DNA of 64,000 nt, taken from positions 620,001-684,000 of the forward strand of contig NW_017962919.1 in assembly GCF_001661345.1 (NCBI RefSeq), read 5' to 3'. Source of the stretch: Ascoidea rubescens DSM 1968 (taxonomy: Eukaryota > Ascomycota > Saccharomycetes > Ascoideales > Ascoideaceae). This document shows, one piece after another, positions 47,331 through 58,044 of this stretch (its first letter is position 1; each line of letters starts with the position of its first letter). Both the position numbers and the translations under genes were made by a program. The notes under the pieces are model-generated. The model made no database searches and was not told the origin of the DNA. It saw nothing but the letters and a program-made list of their open reading frames with translations.

Positions 47331-49472
47331 ATGACTACTAAAGCATTTCCAAATTATAATAATATCAACAATATCAACCATTTTGATCCTGATATTTTAA
47401 TGTCTTCAAACCTAAATAGCTTTGATCCATTAATAAACCCAACTTCTGTCTCAAATATTCTTTTAGATCCACCTTCTTTGAATCAGTTCCAAGTTATACC
47501 TAATGATATTGCTCAATATTTAAACAACATGGACTCTGTTCCAAATCCAAATGATCTTGATCAATTTTTAAACAACAATAATAATCATAATCACAACCAT
47601 AATCATAATCATAACCACAATCACAACTTTAATGCAAATGCTAACACTAACATTAATAATAATAATAATAACATTAATAATAATAATGATAAAAATTTAG
47701 TTTCCAACAATTTAATACCCGAGAATTACTCAAATGATAACAAACAATTACCAATCTCTACCTCTATGGAAAAAAATAATCAACATGAATCATCTGGCTC
47801 TCTTTCTTTGCCCTTGTCAAATTTATCCATAAATTCAAATCTAAACAACCCCGATTATCATACCATTCTCAATAACAACAATCATAATAATATCAATAAT
47901 CTTGAAAATCTCGAGAGTATTGAAAATCTCAATAATCTCAACAATATAAACAATTTCACTGATCTTAATGATCTTAATAACCTTAATAACCTTAATCTTA
48001 ACAATATCAATAATATTAACAACCTCAACAATCTCAATAATTTTAATCTTAACAATCTCAATCCAAACAACGTCAATTTCAATCAAGAAATGATCCAACA
48101 GGCTGTAAGAATGCAACAACTACAGCAATTGCAACAGTTGCTAGACTTGCAAAAAATGCAATTGCAAATAGAACTCACCAATGAACCATCAATGGACATT
48201 AATAAAATCAACGACCAACTAAAAGCCAATACCAATTTCAACATGAACAACGAAAGCAGCTCAAACAAGATCAACAACAACGATAATAACAATATTGCCA
48301 CCGATTACACAAATACATCAACCACCCCCAGCAACTACAAGTTCCCCCAAAATCTCCATGAACAGCACAACTACATATTGTCCTCAAATAACAACATCAA
48401 CAATGACTACTCCTCCATTCAAAACGTCGAATCAATGCCCAAGGGAATAATCACACCTTCCCCTGATAATTACACCCAGCTGCTTTTGCCATCGTTTCAA
48501 AACCAACAGCTGTCTCAAACTTCTCCAATTAAACCATCTTCTTACTTCAATGGAATTCCTCTTCCCATCAACTCTGATAGCTTACTGAACCAACAACAAC
48601 AGCAACAACAACTAGAATTCCAATCCAGCCCCAGCAATAACACCAACTACATCAAATCTAGCTCTTTATCGATATCTTTACCCTCGCAAAGATCTGCCAA
48701 CCCTCCTTCCTCACCAACAAAACTACTATCTGCCCAGCAAATCAATACCTCTAATTACAACGACTGCAATGCTCATAGACCCCAATTAAAGCAATTGGCT
48801 TGGGAACAGATCGAAGCCTCTGATTTCGAAAAACATTTAAATAGTAAAGATCACTTGAAACCAAAACTTAGACGTAATAAGGCCTTCAAGATATCTACTC
48901 TACCTCCAGGGGAAATCGATAAATATATAACTGGTCCAACTGACAAAAAGACTTTTATTTGCAACTACAATAACTGCGGTAAAGCTTTCACCAGAAGATA
49001 CAATATAAGATCTCATATTCAGACACATTTAAGTGATAAACCATTCTCTTGCCCATATCCATGTTGTGGCAAGGCCTTTGTCAGACAACACGATCTTAAT
49101 AGACACCAAAAGATTCATTTGAGGAACCAAAATGAAATATTTTGTGAATGTGGAAAGACCTTTTGCAGAGTCGATGCTCTAAAAAGACACAAATTAAGAA
49201 ATATCTGTTTGGGTGGTGTACAGGTCGAAGGGTATGTTAAGAAACCTTCTAAAAAGAGAGGCAGACCAAGAAAACATCCTCTACCTTTGGAAGTTCAAGA
49301 ACAGTTGGTTGCTGAAATGGGTTCTGATAACTTTCAAGATGATAAAAGCCATAATCATATGTATCAGACTCATTCTTTATCCCCAAGCTTCGAATCTGCT
49401 CCATCAACTCCCCATTCAGATAATCATCAAATGTATCTTGACCAACCTCTTTCATATCAGTCTTTTGAGTAA
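47331..49472 (+). CDS. ACE2: Ace2/Swi5-type C2H2 transcription factor
   Basis: A protein of 713 residues. Three fingers at residues about 543-625 match Ace2/Swi5 closely: KAFTRRYNIRSHIQTH in the first, KAFVRQHDLNRHQKIH in the second and the atypical CECGKTFCRVDALKRH in the third. Directly after comes a basic KKRGRPRKHP segment like the Cdk-regulated nuclear localisation signal of Swi5/Ace2. YKFP at residues 336-339 (48336-48347) fits the Cbk1 docking motif [YF]KFP known from Ace2. The rest is Asn-rich, with Asn-His and Asn-Leu repeats and a short Gln run. In yeasts Ace2 drives daughter-specific genes for cell separation and chitinase/glucanase expression under the RAM (Cbk1-Mob2) pathway. One gene probably stands for both ACE2 and SWI5. 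Confidence 0.9.
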   Translation: MTTKAFPNYNNINNINHFDPDILMSSNLNSFDPLINPTSVSNILLDPPSLNQFQVIPNDIAQYLNNMDSVPNPNDLDQFLNNNNNHNHNHNHNHNHNHNFNANANTNINNNNNNINNNNDKNLVSNNLIPENYSNDNKQLPISTSMEKNNQHESSGSLSLPLSNLSINSNLNNPDYHTILNNNNHNNINNLENLESIENLNNLNNINNFTDLNDLNNLNNLNLNNINNINNLNNLNNFNLNNLNPNNVNFNQEMIQQAVRMQQLQQLQQLLDLQKMQLQIELTNEPSMDINKINDQLKANTNFNMNNESSSNKINNNDNNNIATDYTNTSTTPSNYKFPQNLHEQHNYILSSNNNINNDYSSIQNVESMPKGIITPSPDNYTQLLLPSFQNQQLSQTSPIKPSSYFNGIPLPINSDSLLNQQQQQQQLEFQSSPSNNTNYIKSSSLSISLPSQRSANPPSSPTKLLSAQQINTSNYNDCNAHRPQLKQLAWEQIEASDFEKHLNSKDHLKPKLRRNKAFKISTLPPGEIDKYITGPTDKKTFICNYNNCGKAFTRRYNIRSHIQTHLSDKPFSCPYPCCGKAFVRQHDLNRHQKIHLRNQNEIFCECGKTFCRVDALKRHKLRNICLGGVQVEGYVKKPSKKRGRPRKHPLPLEVQEQLVAEMGSDNFQDDKSHNHMYQTHSLSPSFESAPSTPHSDNHQMYLDQPLSYQSFE

Positions 49473-49996
49473 ACCTTTTGAGTAAGTCTCTTTATATCTA
49501 CTGCTGTGCTTAGTTGCTTTTTTATTGTTCTACATTTATACGTTGCTCTTTTTATCTATAACTATTAATAGTCAAACAAATCATTAAAAGTTTCTTTTTC
49601 TGTGATTTAACTTTACTTCCTTTATTTTTTTTATTCAGTTTTTTTTTACATGTAAATTCTTTTCAGTTCGTTTCTAATTTAATCTTTTATAGAATGAAAA
49701 ATCTATTATAATCAATTAATACACGATAAAAATATTTGCTATATACAAATTAATGCAATTTAACTTTTTTAAATTTTTCAATAGAGTTGCTTATTAAAAC
49801 TGTGTTTGTAAAAGACCTTTTATTATAGTAGATTAACAAATTAAAACAAGATCAAGCGAAAACAAATGAATAACAAATGGATTAAAGTAAACGAAAACAA
49901 AAGGCAACAAAACAAAAACAAAACAAAAACAAAACAAAAACAAACAAAGTAATCAAAATAAAAAAAACAAAGAAAATATAAAAAGATGGTACAAAA
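49473..49996. other. Convergent space between ACE2 and STT4
   Basis: 0.5 kb of AT-rich 3'-flanking DNA with T-rich stretches on the ACE2 side and an AAAAC/AACAAA repeat near 49910-49950. No gene seen. Confidence 0.7.
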
Positions 49997-52900
49997 TTAA
50001 TAAGGAATTCCATTTGTGAGTCTTTGAAATTCATCATAACCTTTTGTGTAATAACTCTCCATACTTTTCCGAATCATTTTTCTCATATACAAAGCTGCAG
50101 CCTTTTCACTTTTGGTTGGAACAAACCGGGATCTTAAGTTCTTAATAGTTACTTCACCTTTGAAACAGGGCAAACCACTTTGAAGCATTGGCAAAACACA
50201 TTTAACGATGGTTTCCATATGAGGCCTTGTTGCCAAATAACCCTTCACACAGAGCTCTTCAAACCACTTGAAAGCTTGAGTTTGGTTACTACCTCCCATA
50301 ACCTGGATCATCTCATGAGTTAGCTTGAATGGAGCAGCTTCAAATCTAACACCACCAGGAGTAATATCAAAGCAAAATCCAAAATCAATGTGCAATATAT
50401 GTCCTTGATCGTCATACATAATGTTACCGTTGTGTCTATCTTTAAATTGAAGTAAATAGGAAATTATTGAGTAAGCTGCCAAGGACTTGACAAGATTATT
50501 ACGGGCTTGCTGATATGCAATTGTATCTTCAGGTCCAAATTTCGTCACATAGTATTCATATAACCCGTTAACTGCTTCTCTACCCAACATATCTCGTGAA
50601 ATCGAGTTAGGCAAAACATCAATTACACCACATCCAGGAGCAGTAGCAGTGACTCTATAGGGGAAAACATATAGATCCAAGCCATTAACAGCCCAAATCG
50701 TTCTGAAAACAGAAATTAATTGTAATGCTAAAACATCCTGTCGACAGTCATCACCCACTTTAAAGATGGCACTTTGCCATTTTTCAACATACGAAATTCT
50801 GACATTCTCTTCTTCATCATAGTCTTCAACTTCTTTTTTAATTCTGAATGTTGCCATAAATGGAGCTTTAGCATGAGATTGCAATGGCTTACCCGATGTA
50901 CGATTAATATTAATAACAACACCATCTGGATTACTTGGTAGATAAACGCCAGATTTGACTACTATTTTCTTCATTTCTTCGTCTATTTTAATTTTTTTCT
51001 CACCTTTGGATTTCTTGATGTAAGGTTTGAGTTTTCCTGAAATCGATGTTACTTCATTAAAAAACGAAAATTCCTTCTCATAAAAAGCAAAATCAGTTTT
51101 ATTGAACGACTTAACCATTTTGTTAGAAATATCATCCAACACTGGCTTGATATCATCTGGAAACACAGAGTCTTCATCCTTATAACTATTTGCAAGCATA
51201 TTCCAAATAATTTGATGAGCAAAAAGTTGACTGATCTGAGCAGTTTCTAAAATGAATCTTGCAACATATCCTTTTTTATCAAATCTCAATGCTTGCACAA
51301 TTTGAGGAACGTAAAAAAAAGTTAAATTAACATCATGGCTTTCCAATGCTCTCATTGTATATTGAAGAACATACGAATTTTCATCATATGGTGGTAAAAA
51401 TAAATTTATAGCATCAATAGGACAAACCGGCTTCCAATACAAAAGATATTCTAAACTCCCGTTGCTGTTATCCCCATTAGGATCTAGGATATAAGCTACA
51501 GCATCTGGATAATTAATAGCTTTTATAGGCTCTGAACGTAAAAGTCTTCTTAATAAATAAACATATTTGTTGCTGGTCAAGCTGGGTGGCCCTATATCAG
51601 TGTATCTTTCAATCAAATTTATAGCCAAGATTGGGTTGAGAGCAAAAGACTGTCTTATCAATGACTCATTAATAGTCAAATCTGAATCTAACAACATGCC
51701 TGAAGCATCCTGAGGATCCAATGGGGTCAACCAAATAGACATTTTGGAAATTTCATTATCCATAAATAACAACAATAAATCTCTTTTAGTGCTTAAAATT
51801 CTCAGCATGTTTTTTGAAAATGATTTCACAAAAGCCAAATTCTTGATTATTAGACCAACTTCAATCAATAAGTTCATATCTGTTTTGATTTTAAGTAAAT
51901 TGTTACCTAAAGGCCAAGATGCTTTGACTTTAAACCAGGATAAAGCTGCATTTAATATAAGATTAAAAAGTTCATAGGAAAACTTTTTTGACCCTACCTT
52001 CATGTTGAAGGAAAAGACATCTAGGGCAAGTTTAATTAATTCAAACCTCAACATTCGAGAAAAAGGATGCAAGCTAGCTTCTTTGAGATTTTCTAATGCC
52101 ACCAAAATTGTGTAATTAAACTCTCTTAAAACATGAGACCCCTGGTATAAAACAGAGTAAAAATTAGATTGTAGTAATCTTATCAAGAGTAAATGATTCT
52201 TAAAAGTATTGTTCACTACAGCAGCATTATGGCTGATCTCTTTTTTATTGCTGGGTGCATATTCCATTTTTGAAAATTCAGATCCCACTAATTCCATATT
52301 TGAATCATACATCCCTTTTTTCATCAACACAGTCTTTCGGAAATTGGACAAAATTAGAGATAACAACAAAGACTGATTGTTTTTGGATAATTTTTTAGAT
52401 AATATCAGCCAATGAGAAATAGCATATTTCGTAATGGATGGTTTAAATATTTCATAAGGTATATCCACAATGTATCTTAACAGTTCTCCATTATAAGCAG
52501 GCAAACTATTTGAAATTATCGTGTTTGACAAATCTTCCAACAAAAGTATAATCAGATCTTCCTTCATCAAAGTTGTTCTATGAGAATTTTCATCCAAATA
52601 TTGCAAGATATCAATTACTCGATAACGTAGCTGTGAAAAATGAGAAAAGGGCTGAGAAAAACAACTTTTTTCATTTGACTGAATCGAGTAATTCGAAGCT
52701 TTTTTTGAAATTTTGCTACCAAAAACATTTCCCAATCCTCTTAGATTCGAACTTATATTATACGTTGAAAGAAATCCAGACATGGTATCAATCTTGTCGA
52801 AAAGACTGAAATTTTTGGAAAATGAAGTGATATTATAATGTTCTTTATCTGAAGGCAAAATTACACTGATCATTTCCATCGCAAATGAAACACCAAATTG

Positions 52901-55900
52901 AATTTCAGCATTGTAGGTATTTGTCGCTTTTTTAATATTTTCATTTTCAACACTTGCATTTACTGAAATATAAGACTGAAGCAATGACTTTACGTCAAAG
53001 CCAGACTTCATCAAAACTATTTTTATCCATTCTTTTGACTTTTTGTAAAATTTTTCAAGAGTTGCGTATCTCCAATCAAGACTGTCAGATAAAAGCAATG
53101 ATCTCAGTATTTTTGTTTTATTTACTGTTGATACTAAATAAAACTCAAAAGCAGGATCATATCTATTTTCACTTAAATTCATGACACTCTCAAAAAGTAA
53201 TGACAAAAGATTTAACAATGTAAACAAGGTATTTTCATTACATAAGAATGTTGGAAATTTTTTAATCAAAACATCAGAAGATTTAAAAGCAATGTCTTGA
53301 AGATCCGAATTTTTGTTGCAACACAATATTAAAAGCTCATTTAATTCGTTTGAAATTAAAGAAATTGGAAAAGAATCACTGTAACTTGATCGAGCCAGAC
53401 CTTTGGATTTAATATTTTTAATTAATCTTCCACAATTTGTTAAAATAATATCTTTCAAAAACTTTTCCAAACTACTAATTCGAATTGAAGGATCCGAAAG
53501 ATATGCCAAATTTGTGTGAATAATCCCACTTTCAACTCTCAAACTTTCTAGCAAAATAGTTGCCGATAAAAACATTAATTTGGGATAACTTATTGTCTTC
53601 ATTTCAAATGAATTAATGTCAACAAAATCCTCAATATTATCCTTTTGATCTTTCACATTATGGTGAGAAGAACCTCTTCTTAAAACAGTATTTAAATCCA
53701 AAGATGTTTCATTGTTTTGATAAAATGACTCGCAGGCCAAAGGAGGTGAGTTATAAGCAATTATTTTCAATTCCCTTTCAAAATTTTTAGTAATTTTAGC
53801 GTTAATAAAATAACCATGAACAACCATATTGAACCAGATATTTCTAAATAGATCTGTTGTTTTTTGATCAAAATAATCAATTGCCAAAGGAGATTCTTTG
53901 TTTGAAGGTGAAGGGGATGGTAATAAAACAGCTAATGGCTTTAAATATAATGAAATCTCTTTTCCAATCTCCGAAATTTCACCGTGAGATCTATGCTGAT
54001 TGAAATTTTCAACATCACCTTTAATGATAATTTGATTAAGAAGCTCATGCATATAAAAAACATAAGCTGGGTTTATATTTGAACTAGATAAATCATAAAT
54101 CAAATTTCCATTTTCATCAACAATTGAATCCAGTTTAGTGTTTGATTTGTTTTTTTTATTTTTCAACAACAAAGTAGTATCAGCTACAAAAGAGTGTCTT
54201 CTACCAGAAATTTTTTCTTTGTCATATTTTTTAGCAAAGTCGTCAAATTCCTCATCACTTAAGAAAAAGTTTTGTTTCAAAATGTATGAAATTTGACAAC
54301 GAGAATTAATTACCTCTCTCATGTAGTCTTTATCATTTATTTTCACTGCAAAATTAAAAACTGTGTTGTAAAACTTTATTAATAAACTTAAATTTTTAAA
54401 ATCAAAAAATAAAACATTTATAATTTTGTAAAGATTTTTAAGAATTAAAATGTTCAAACATTTTGATAACGCAGATACTTTTCTTGATCTGGAAGAAATA
54501 AGAAAACCTTGAATTTGTTTTACTGGAGAAGTGGCTCTTGATGTGCTAGAAGATTTTTTTGATTTGGTTTTTTTAATTTCATTGTTGCTTATTTCGTCGC
54601 TGTTCAAACTTGGAAAATTAAATTTTTGAGACAAAATACTGATTACAAGAAGAGTTATATCCATTTGATTGTAATTTGTGGTTAATTCAATGATTGTTCT
54701 AATTGAGTTGCTAAATATTGACTCAATTTTCTTATCAACATAGGTATCATTGTGGTCAGAAAAAACATCATAAAATTTTTCATCTGACTTTAAATTTTGT
54801 TTAGAACTTTTTTTTGAAGTCTTTTTACTTTGTTTTATATCCGATTTATCAATTGAATTCACACTGTTAGTAACAGTTGTATTTGGAGGTAATAATTCCT
54901 CAATACCAGTTCTAGTTATTTTAGGTTTTCGTAAAGTTATTCCATCGATTGCATCAATTTCATCTAGATGCTCATCATCTATTGTTAGCATATTTATGAT
55001 TGAGTAGATAGCACCAACAATCAAATCATCTTTTTGAAAATTGCCATTCAGTTCCATAAAGCCTTGAAAGTTTGCAGTGGATGATCTCTTAAAGGCTAAA
55101 GAAATGCAATAAAGTGATTTCTTTAAGATTTTATTAAAATTTAAAAAGGGATTATCAAAAATCAATAGAGAGAGCTTTCTAGTGATTAGACCCGGGATTT
55201 TGTTATTATCGGGATGAAAAGACAATAAAGATAAAAACCCTAAAATGTTGAAACTCAAAGAAGGATTAATTAGTTCGTTATTATCGTTGTATTCGTTAAC
55301 GTCGCTGAAGTCGTCTGTATCAGTTGTATTGTCATCTGGGGTATTCAATTTAGAAGTTTCAGTATTTACTAGTAAATTTCTTTCTAATAAGTTATCAATA
55401 ATAAATTCATTAGACAATATCTTTGTGAAAAACCCAATTTGGAATATTTCTAAAAGTAGAGATTTATTTTTAAAAATCAAGTGAATTCTCTCAAGGGAGT
55501 CCAAATTAATAGTTAAAGAATTTGAATACGAACCATTTTGAAGAATCCAAAGATTGTCCATTGAAGTTAGAAAGATAAACTTGCATAGATTTAATTCATT
55601 TTGGGTTAAATCATTAGAGGTCTTATAGTTTTGGTAAATTGAATTTGAAGAGTTGGTAGTGAAAATTGAAGCATTATCGTAGTTATATTCGGAATTGATA
55701 GACAATATGTCATCTATTAATTGAGGATTACTATTATTGATGTCTGAATTCAAATTTATATCAGAGGAAGAGAATTGATCATTTGGCACAAAATCGTTTT
55801 CTCTAAATTTTAGATAGACTAAAGTTTCAATCAATGATCTCTTTTTTTGTTGATTTTTTTGATTTTTTTTAGAGTTTGATTTATATTCTGAAAATAACTT

Positions 55901-57589
55901 TGATTTAAAATTTGTGGGAAATTTGTTTAGTAGTTTGATATTAGTGATGTCTAAAAGGATGTTTAGTTTGATTGAGTTCAAGTACTTCAAGAATAATAAA
56001 CTTGAAAAGTCAGTGACGTTTTCGTCGTAAATGATTTCATTGTCATAATTTGAATCAAGATCGTTGTTATCTTTATTGTTATTTTCGTTTCTGATATTAG
56101 GGTTTTCGTAGTTTCTGATGTGTTTATCAGTGAAAAGTTTGCTTGATTTATAGAAATAGAGGTTAAATTCAAGCAAATATTTCAAGTCAATTTCATTGCT
56201 TGGATCGATACTCAAGTATTCATTGACAAAGCTATTATTTTCGATATTGGTATTGGTATTGTTAGTATCTACATAATCAGCGTTTGGAGTTTGAATGGTT
56301 ATGATGTTTGTGGTATCAATTGGATTGTAGATATTAGAGATGAAGATTTCAAGATTTGATAAGAAGGAGTTTGAAGAAATCAAGTTATTTAAATTTTGAA
56401 ATAGAATTAGATTTTTATTTCTGAACAAGACAGAGGTTAGATTTTGGTAGACATTCAAGTTATTGATATTTGAGTAATTGTTGATGTTGATTTTGAGATC
56501 ATTGATGTTCATGTCTTGATTTTGGTAATTTTCGTCATCGTCGTTGGCGTCATATTCATCATCTTCATTGAAATAATCACCAAAATTGTAAGCATTGGAG
56601 ATTTTTGCCTTATTTTTGGATTTATTATTAGTGTTAGTATCAGTATGAGTATTAGTAATAGGATCAATAATATTTGAATTGGAGTTTTGTGTTGATTTAT
56701 GTTTTGAATTTGAATTTGAATTTGAATTTATATTTGAGTTAAAATTTTGGTTTGTATTATTGATGTTTAAAATCAAGACCTTTGAATGATTTGAAAAGGA
56801 TAACAATAATGCAAAAAGTTGGAAATATAGATTTAAATTTGGGGATTCCTCGATGAATTGAGATAAGTTTGATAGATAGTTAATTAGGATATCATTTGAA
56901 AAGTTAAATAATTTTTGAACGTTTAAATGAATATCTTGAGTATCTTGAGAGTCTTGAGAGTCTTGAGTATCTTGGGTGCCTTGGGTATCTGGGGAAGTTG
57001 TATTTTTTTGAGCATTTTGGCTGTTTTTGTTTGCAGATTCTTGTTCTTTATCGTATAATAAGCTTTTCTTGAATTTTAACTTGAATTTTAATTTCTTTTC
57101 GTTGGTTAAATAGCTGTGTAAGTAGTAGATGATTTGGTTGATTGAATTAATTAGTAGTAATGAGATTTTGAAAAAAGGGTTTAGGTTTAAATTCAAATTG
57201 GAGACGTTTTTGTTGAATCTTAAGTTATTGGTAGAGAAATTTTTTAAAAGGAGGTTGAATAGATTCAATAGGATTTCGATTAGATCTAGATTTTTTTTGA
57301 AATTGTTGTTCTTTTCGAGCAAGTTAATTGATTTTGATAGGACTATTAGTAGTTCCAAGTCGTTTATTGATATGATGATAGGGTTTGTGGTGGACGTTTG
57401 TTTGTTTTTAGGCGAGTTTCTTTGAATTGAAGAGTTGAGATTGTTTATCAACTTGTTGAAGTTGGAGTAGTTGTTGTCAAAGTTGGTTGAAGCATTTGAT
57501 AGCAACGATAGCTTGAGAATGGAATAAAGCGATTTCAAGCGAATGAAGGAAGCATTTGATGGAGCTATGGAGGAGGAGAAAATGGCCAT
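49997..57589 (-). CDS. STT4: Phosphatidylinositol 4-kinase Stt4 (PI4K type III alpha)
   Basis: A protein of 2530 residues. The C-terminal PI3/4-kinase domain contains VGDDCRQDVLALQLI (about residue 2277), the catalytic loop DRHNGNIMYDDQGH (about 2383) and activation loop HIDFGFCFDITPGG (about 2400). It ends GYDEFQRLTNGIPY, as Stt4 enzymes do. A helical PIK/LKU region lies at about 1980-2135. The N-terminal 800 residues are alpha-helical scaffold interrupted by Asn/Ser/Asp inserts, which explain most of the length above S. cerevisiae Stt4 (1900). The enzyme makes PI4P at the plasma membrane, in complex with Ypp1 and Efr3, and feeds the Pkc1 cell-wall pathway and PI(4,5)P2 synthesis. Single exon. 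The start is the first ATG of a well-behaved frame, but the divergent N-terminus makes it less certain. Confidence 0.93.
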   Translation of the reverse strand: MAIFSSSIAPSNASFIRLKSLYSILKLSLLSNASTNFDNNYSNFNKLINNLNSSIQRNSPKNKQTSTTNPIIISINDLELLIVLSKSINLLEKNNNFKKNLDLIEILLNLFNLLLKNFSTNNLRFNKNVSNLNLNLNPFFKISLLLINSINQIIYYLHSYLTNEKKLKFKLKFKKSLLYDKEQESANKNSQNAQKNTTSPDTQGTQDTQDSQDSQDTQDIHLNVQKLFNFSNDILINYLSNLSQFIEESPNLNLYFQLFALLLSFSNHSKVLILNINNTNQNFNSNINSNSNSNSKHKSTQNSNSNIIDPITNTHTDTNTNNKSKNKAKISNAYNFGDYFNEDDEYDANDDDENYQNQDMNINDLKININNYSNINNLNVYQNLTSVLFRNKNLILFQNLNNLISSNSFLSNLEIFISNIYNPIDTTNIITIQTPNADYVDTNNTNTNIENNSFVNEYLSIDPSNEIDLKYLLEFNLYFYKSSKLFTDKHIRNYENPNIRNENNNKDNNDLDSNYDNEIIYDENVTDFSSLLFLKYLNSIKLNILLDITNIKLLNKFPTNFKSKLFSEYKSNSKKNQKNQQKKRSLIETLVYLKFRENDFVPNDQFSSSDINLNSDINNSNPQLIDDILSINSEYNYDNASIFTTNSSNSIYQNYKTSNDLTQNELNLCKFIFLTSMDNLWILQNGSYSNSLTINLDSLERIHLIFKNKSLLLEIFQIGFFTKILSNEFIIDNLLERNLLVNTETSKLNTPDDNTTDTDDFSDVNEYNDNNELINPSLSFNILGFLSLLSFHPDNNKIPGLITRKLSLLIFDNPFLNFNKILKKSLYCISLAFKRSSTANFQGFMELNGNFQKDDLIVGAIYSIINMLTIDDEHLDEIDAIDGITLRKPKITRTGIEELLPPNTTVTNSVNSIDKSDIKQSKKTSKKSSKQNLKSDEKFYDVFSDHNDTYVDKKIESIFSNSIRTIIELTTNYNQMDITLLVISILSQKFNFPSLNSDEISNNEIKKTKSKKSSSTSRATSPVKQIQGFLISSRSRKVSALSKCLNILILKNLYKIINVLFFDFKNLSLLIKFYNTVFNFAVKINDKDYMREVINSRCQISYILKQNFFLSDEEFDDFAKKYDKEKISGRRHSFVADTTLLLKNKKNKSNTKLDSIVDENGNLIYDLSSSNINPAYVFYMHELLNQIIIKGDVENFNQHRSHGEISEIGKEISLYLKPLAVLLPSPSPSNKESPLAIDYFDQKTTDLFRNIWFNMVVHGYFINAKITKNFERELKIIAYNSPPLACESFYQNNETSLDLNTVLRRGSSHHNVKDQKDNIEDFVDINSFEMKTISYPKLMFLSATILLESLRVESGIIHTNLAYLSDPSIRISSLEKFLKDIILTNCGRLIKNIKSKGLARSSYSDSFPISLISNELNELLILCCNKNSDLQDIAFKSSDVLIKKFPTFLCNENTLFTLLNLLSLLFESVMNLSENRYDPAFEFYLVSTVNKTKILRSLLLSDSLDWRYATLEKFYKKSKEWIKIVLMKSGFDVKSLLQSYISVNASVENENIKKATNTYNAEIQFGVSFAMEMISVILPSDKEHYNITSFSKNFSLFDKIDTMSGFLSTYNISSNLRGLGNVFGSKISKKASNYSIQSNEKSCFSQPFSHFSQLRYRVIDILQYLDENSHRTTLMKEDLIILLLEDLSNTIISNSLPAYNGELLRYIVDIPYEIFKPSITKYAISHWLILSKKLSKNNQSLLLSLILSNFRKTVLMKKGMYDSNMELVGSEFSKMEYAPSNKKEISHNAAVVNNTFKNHLLLIRLLQSNFYSVLYQGSHVLREFNYTILVALENLKEASLHPFSRMLRFELIKLALDVFSFNMKVGSKKFSYELFNLILNAALSWFKVKASWPLGNNLLKIKTDMNLLIEVGLIIKNLAFVKSFSKNMLRILSTKRDLLLLFMDNEISKMSIWLTPLDPQDASGMLLDSDLTINESLIRQSFALNPILAINLIERYTDIGPPSLTSNKYVYLLRRLLRSEPIKAINYPDAVAYILDPNGDNSNGSLEYLLYWKPVCPIDAINLFLPPYDENSYVLQYTMRALESHDVNLTFFYVPQIVQALRFDKKGYVARFILETAQISQLFAHQIIWNMLANSYKDEDSVFPDDIKPVLDDISNKMVKSFNKTDFAFYEKEFSFFNEVTSISGKLKPYIKKSKGEKKIKIDEEMKKIVVKSGVYLPSNPDGVVININRTSGKPLQSHAKAPFMATFRIKKEVEDYDEEENVRISYVEKWQSAIFKVGDDCRQDVLALQLISVFRTIWAVNGLDLYVFPYRVTATAPGCGVIDVLPNSISRDMLGREAVNGLYEYYVTKFGPEDTIAYQQARNNLVKSLAAYSIISYLLQFKDRHNGNIMYDDQGHILHIDFGFCFDITPGGVRFEAAPFKLTHEMIQVMGGSNQTQAFKWFEELCVKGYLATRPHMETIVKCVLPMLQSGLPCFKGEVTIKNLRSRFVPTKSEKAAALYMRKMIRKSMESYYTKGYDEFQRLTNGIPY

Positions 57590-58044
57590 TATTGATGCAA
57601 ACAGTAGGTGTGTTTTCGAGTGTCTCTTTGAGTATCTCTTTGACTGGAGTGCTGTGGTATTTGGTGGAGGTGGAGTGTGTTGTCTTGAGGTGTTCTTTCA
57701 TGGGCTTGCAGAGAGCAGGAAGGGAAGTTGGGAGGAAGAGAGGATATATGAGCTGTCTTGAGTGAGCAGAGCTTCTGTGAGCAGTGGGAGGTGATCAGTG
57801 AGTAATTAGCATAGAGTAGAGTAGAGTAGAATGGAATTGGAATTGGAATTGGAATTACAATTACAATTGCACTTCAAATTGCACTTGATTACAATTACAA
57901 AAGTTTTTCCAACCGCCTGTCAAGTTTGACGCTGCAAAGTCGCCTTTTTCTTCTCCAGAGGCTACAGAAGAAGCGCAACATCATGAGTTGGGAAGGGAAA
58001 ATACAATTAAACAAAAGATATATATTCTAGAAGGGTTGGGTGAA
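57590..58044. other. Space between STT4 start and KGD2 stop
   Basis: 455 bp forming the STT4 promoter and the KGD2 3' end. It contains a GAGTA and GGAATT short-repeat patch (57815-57860) that decays into ATTACA/CACTTG words to about 57900. No gene seen. Confidence 0.6.
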
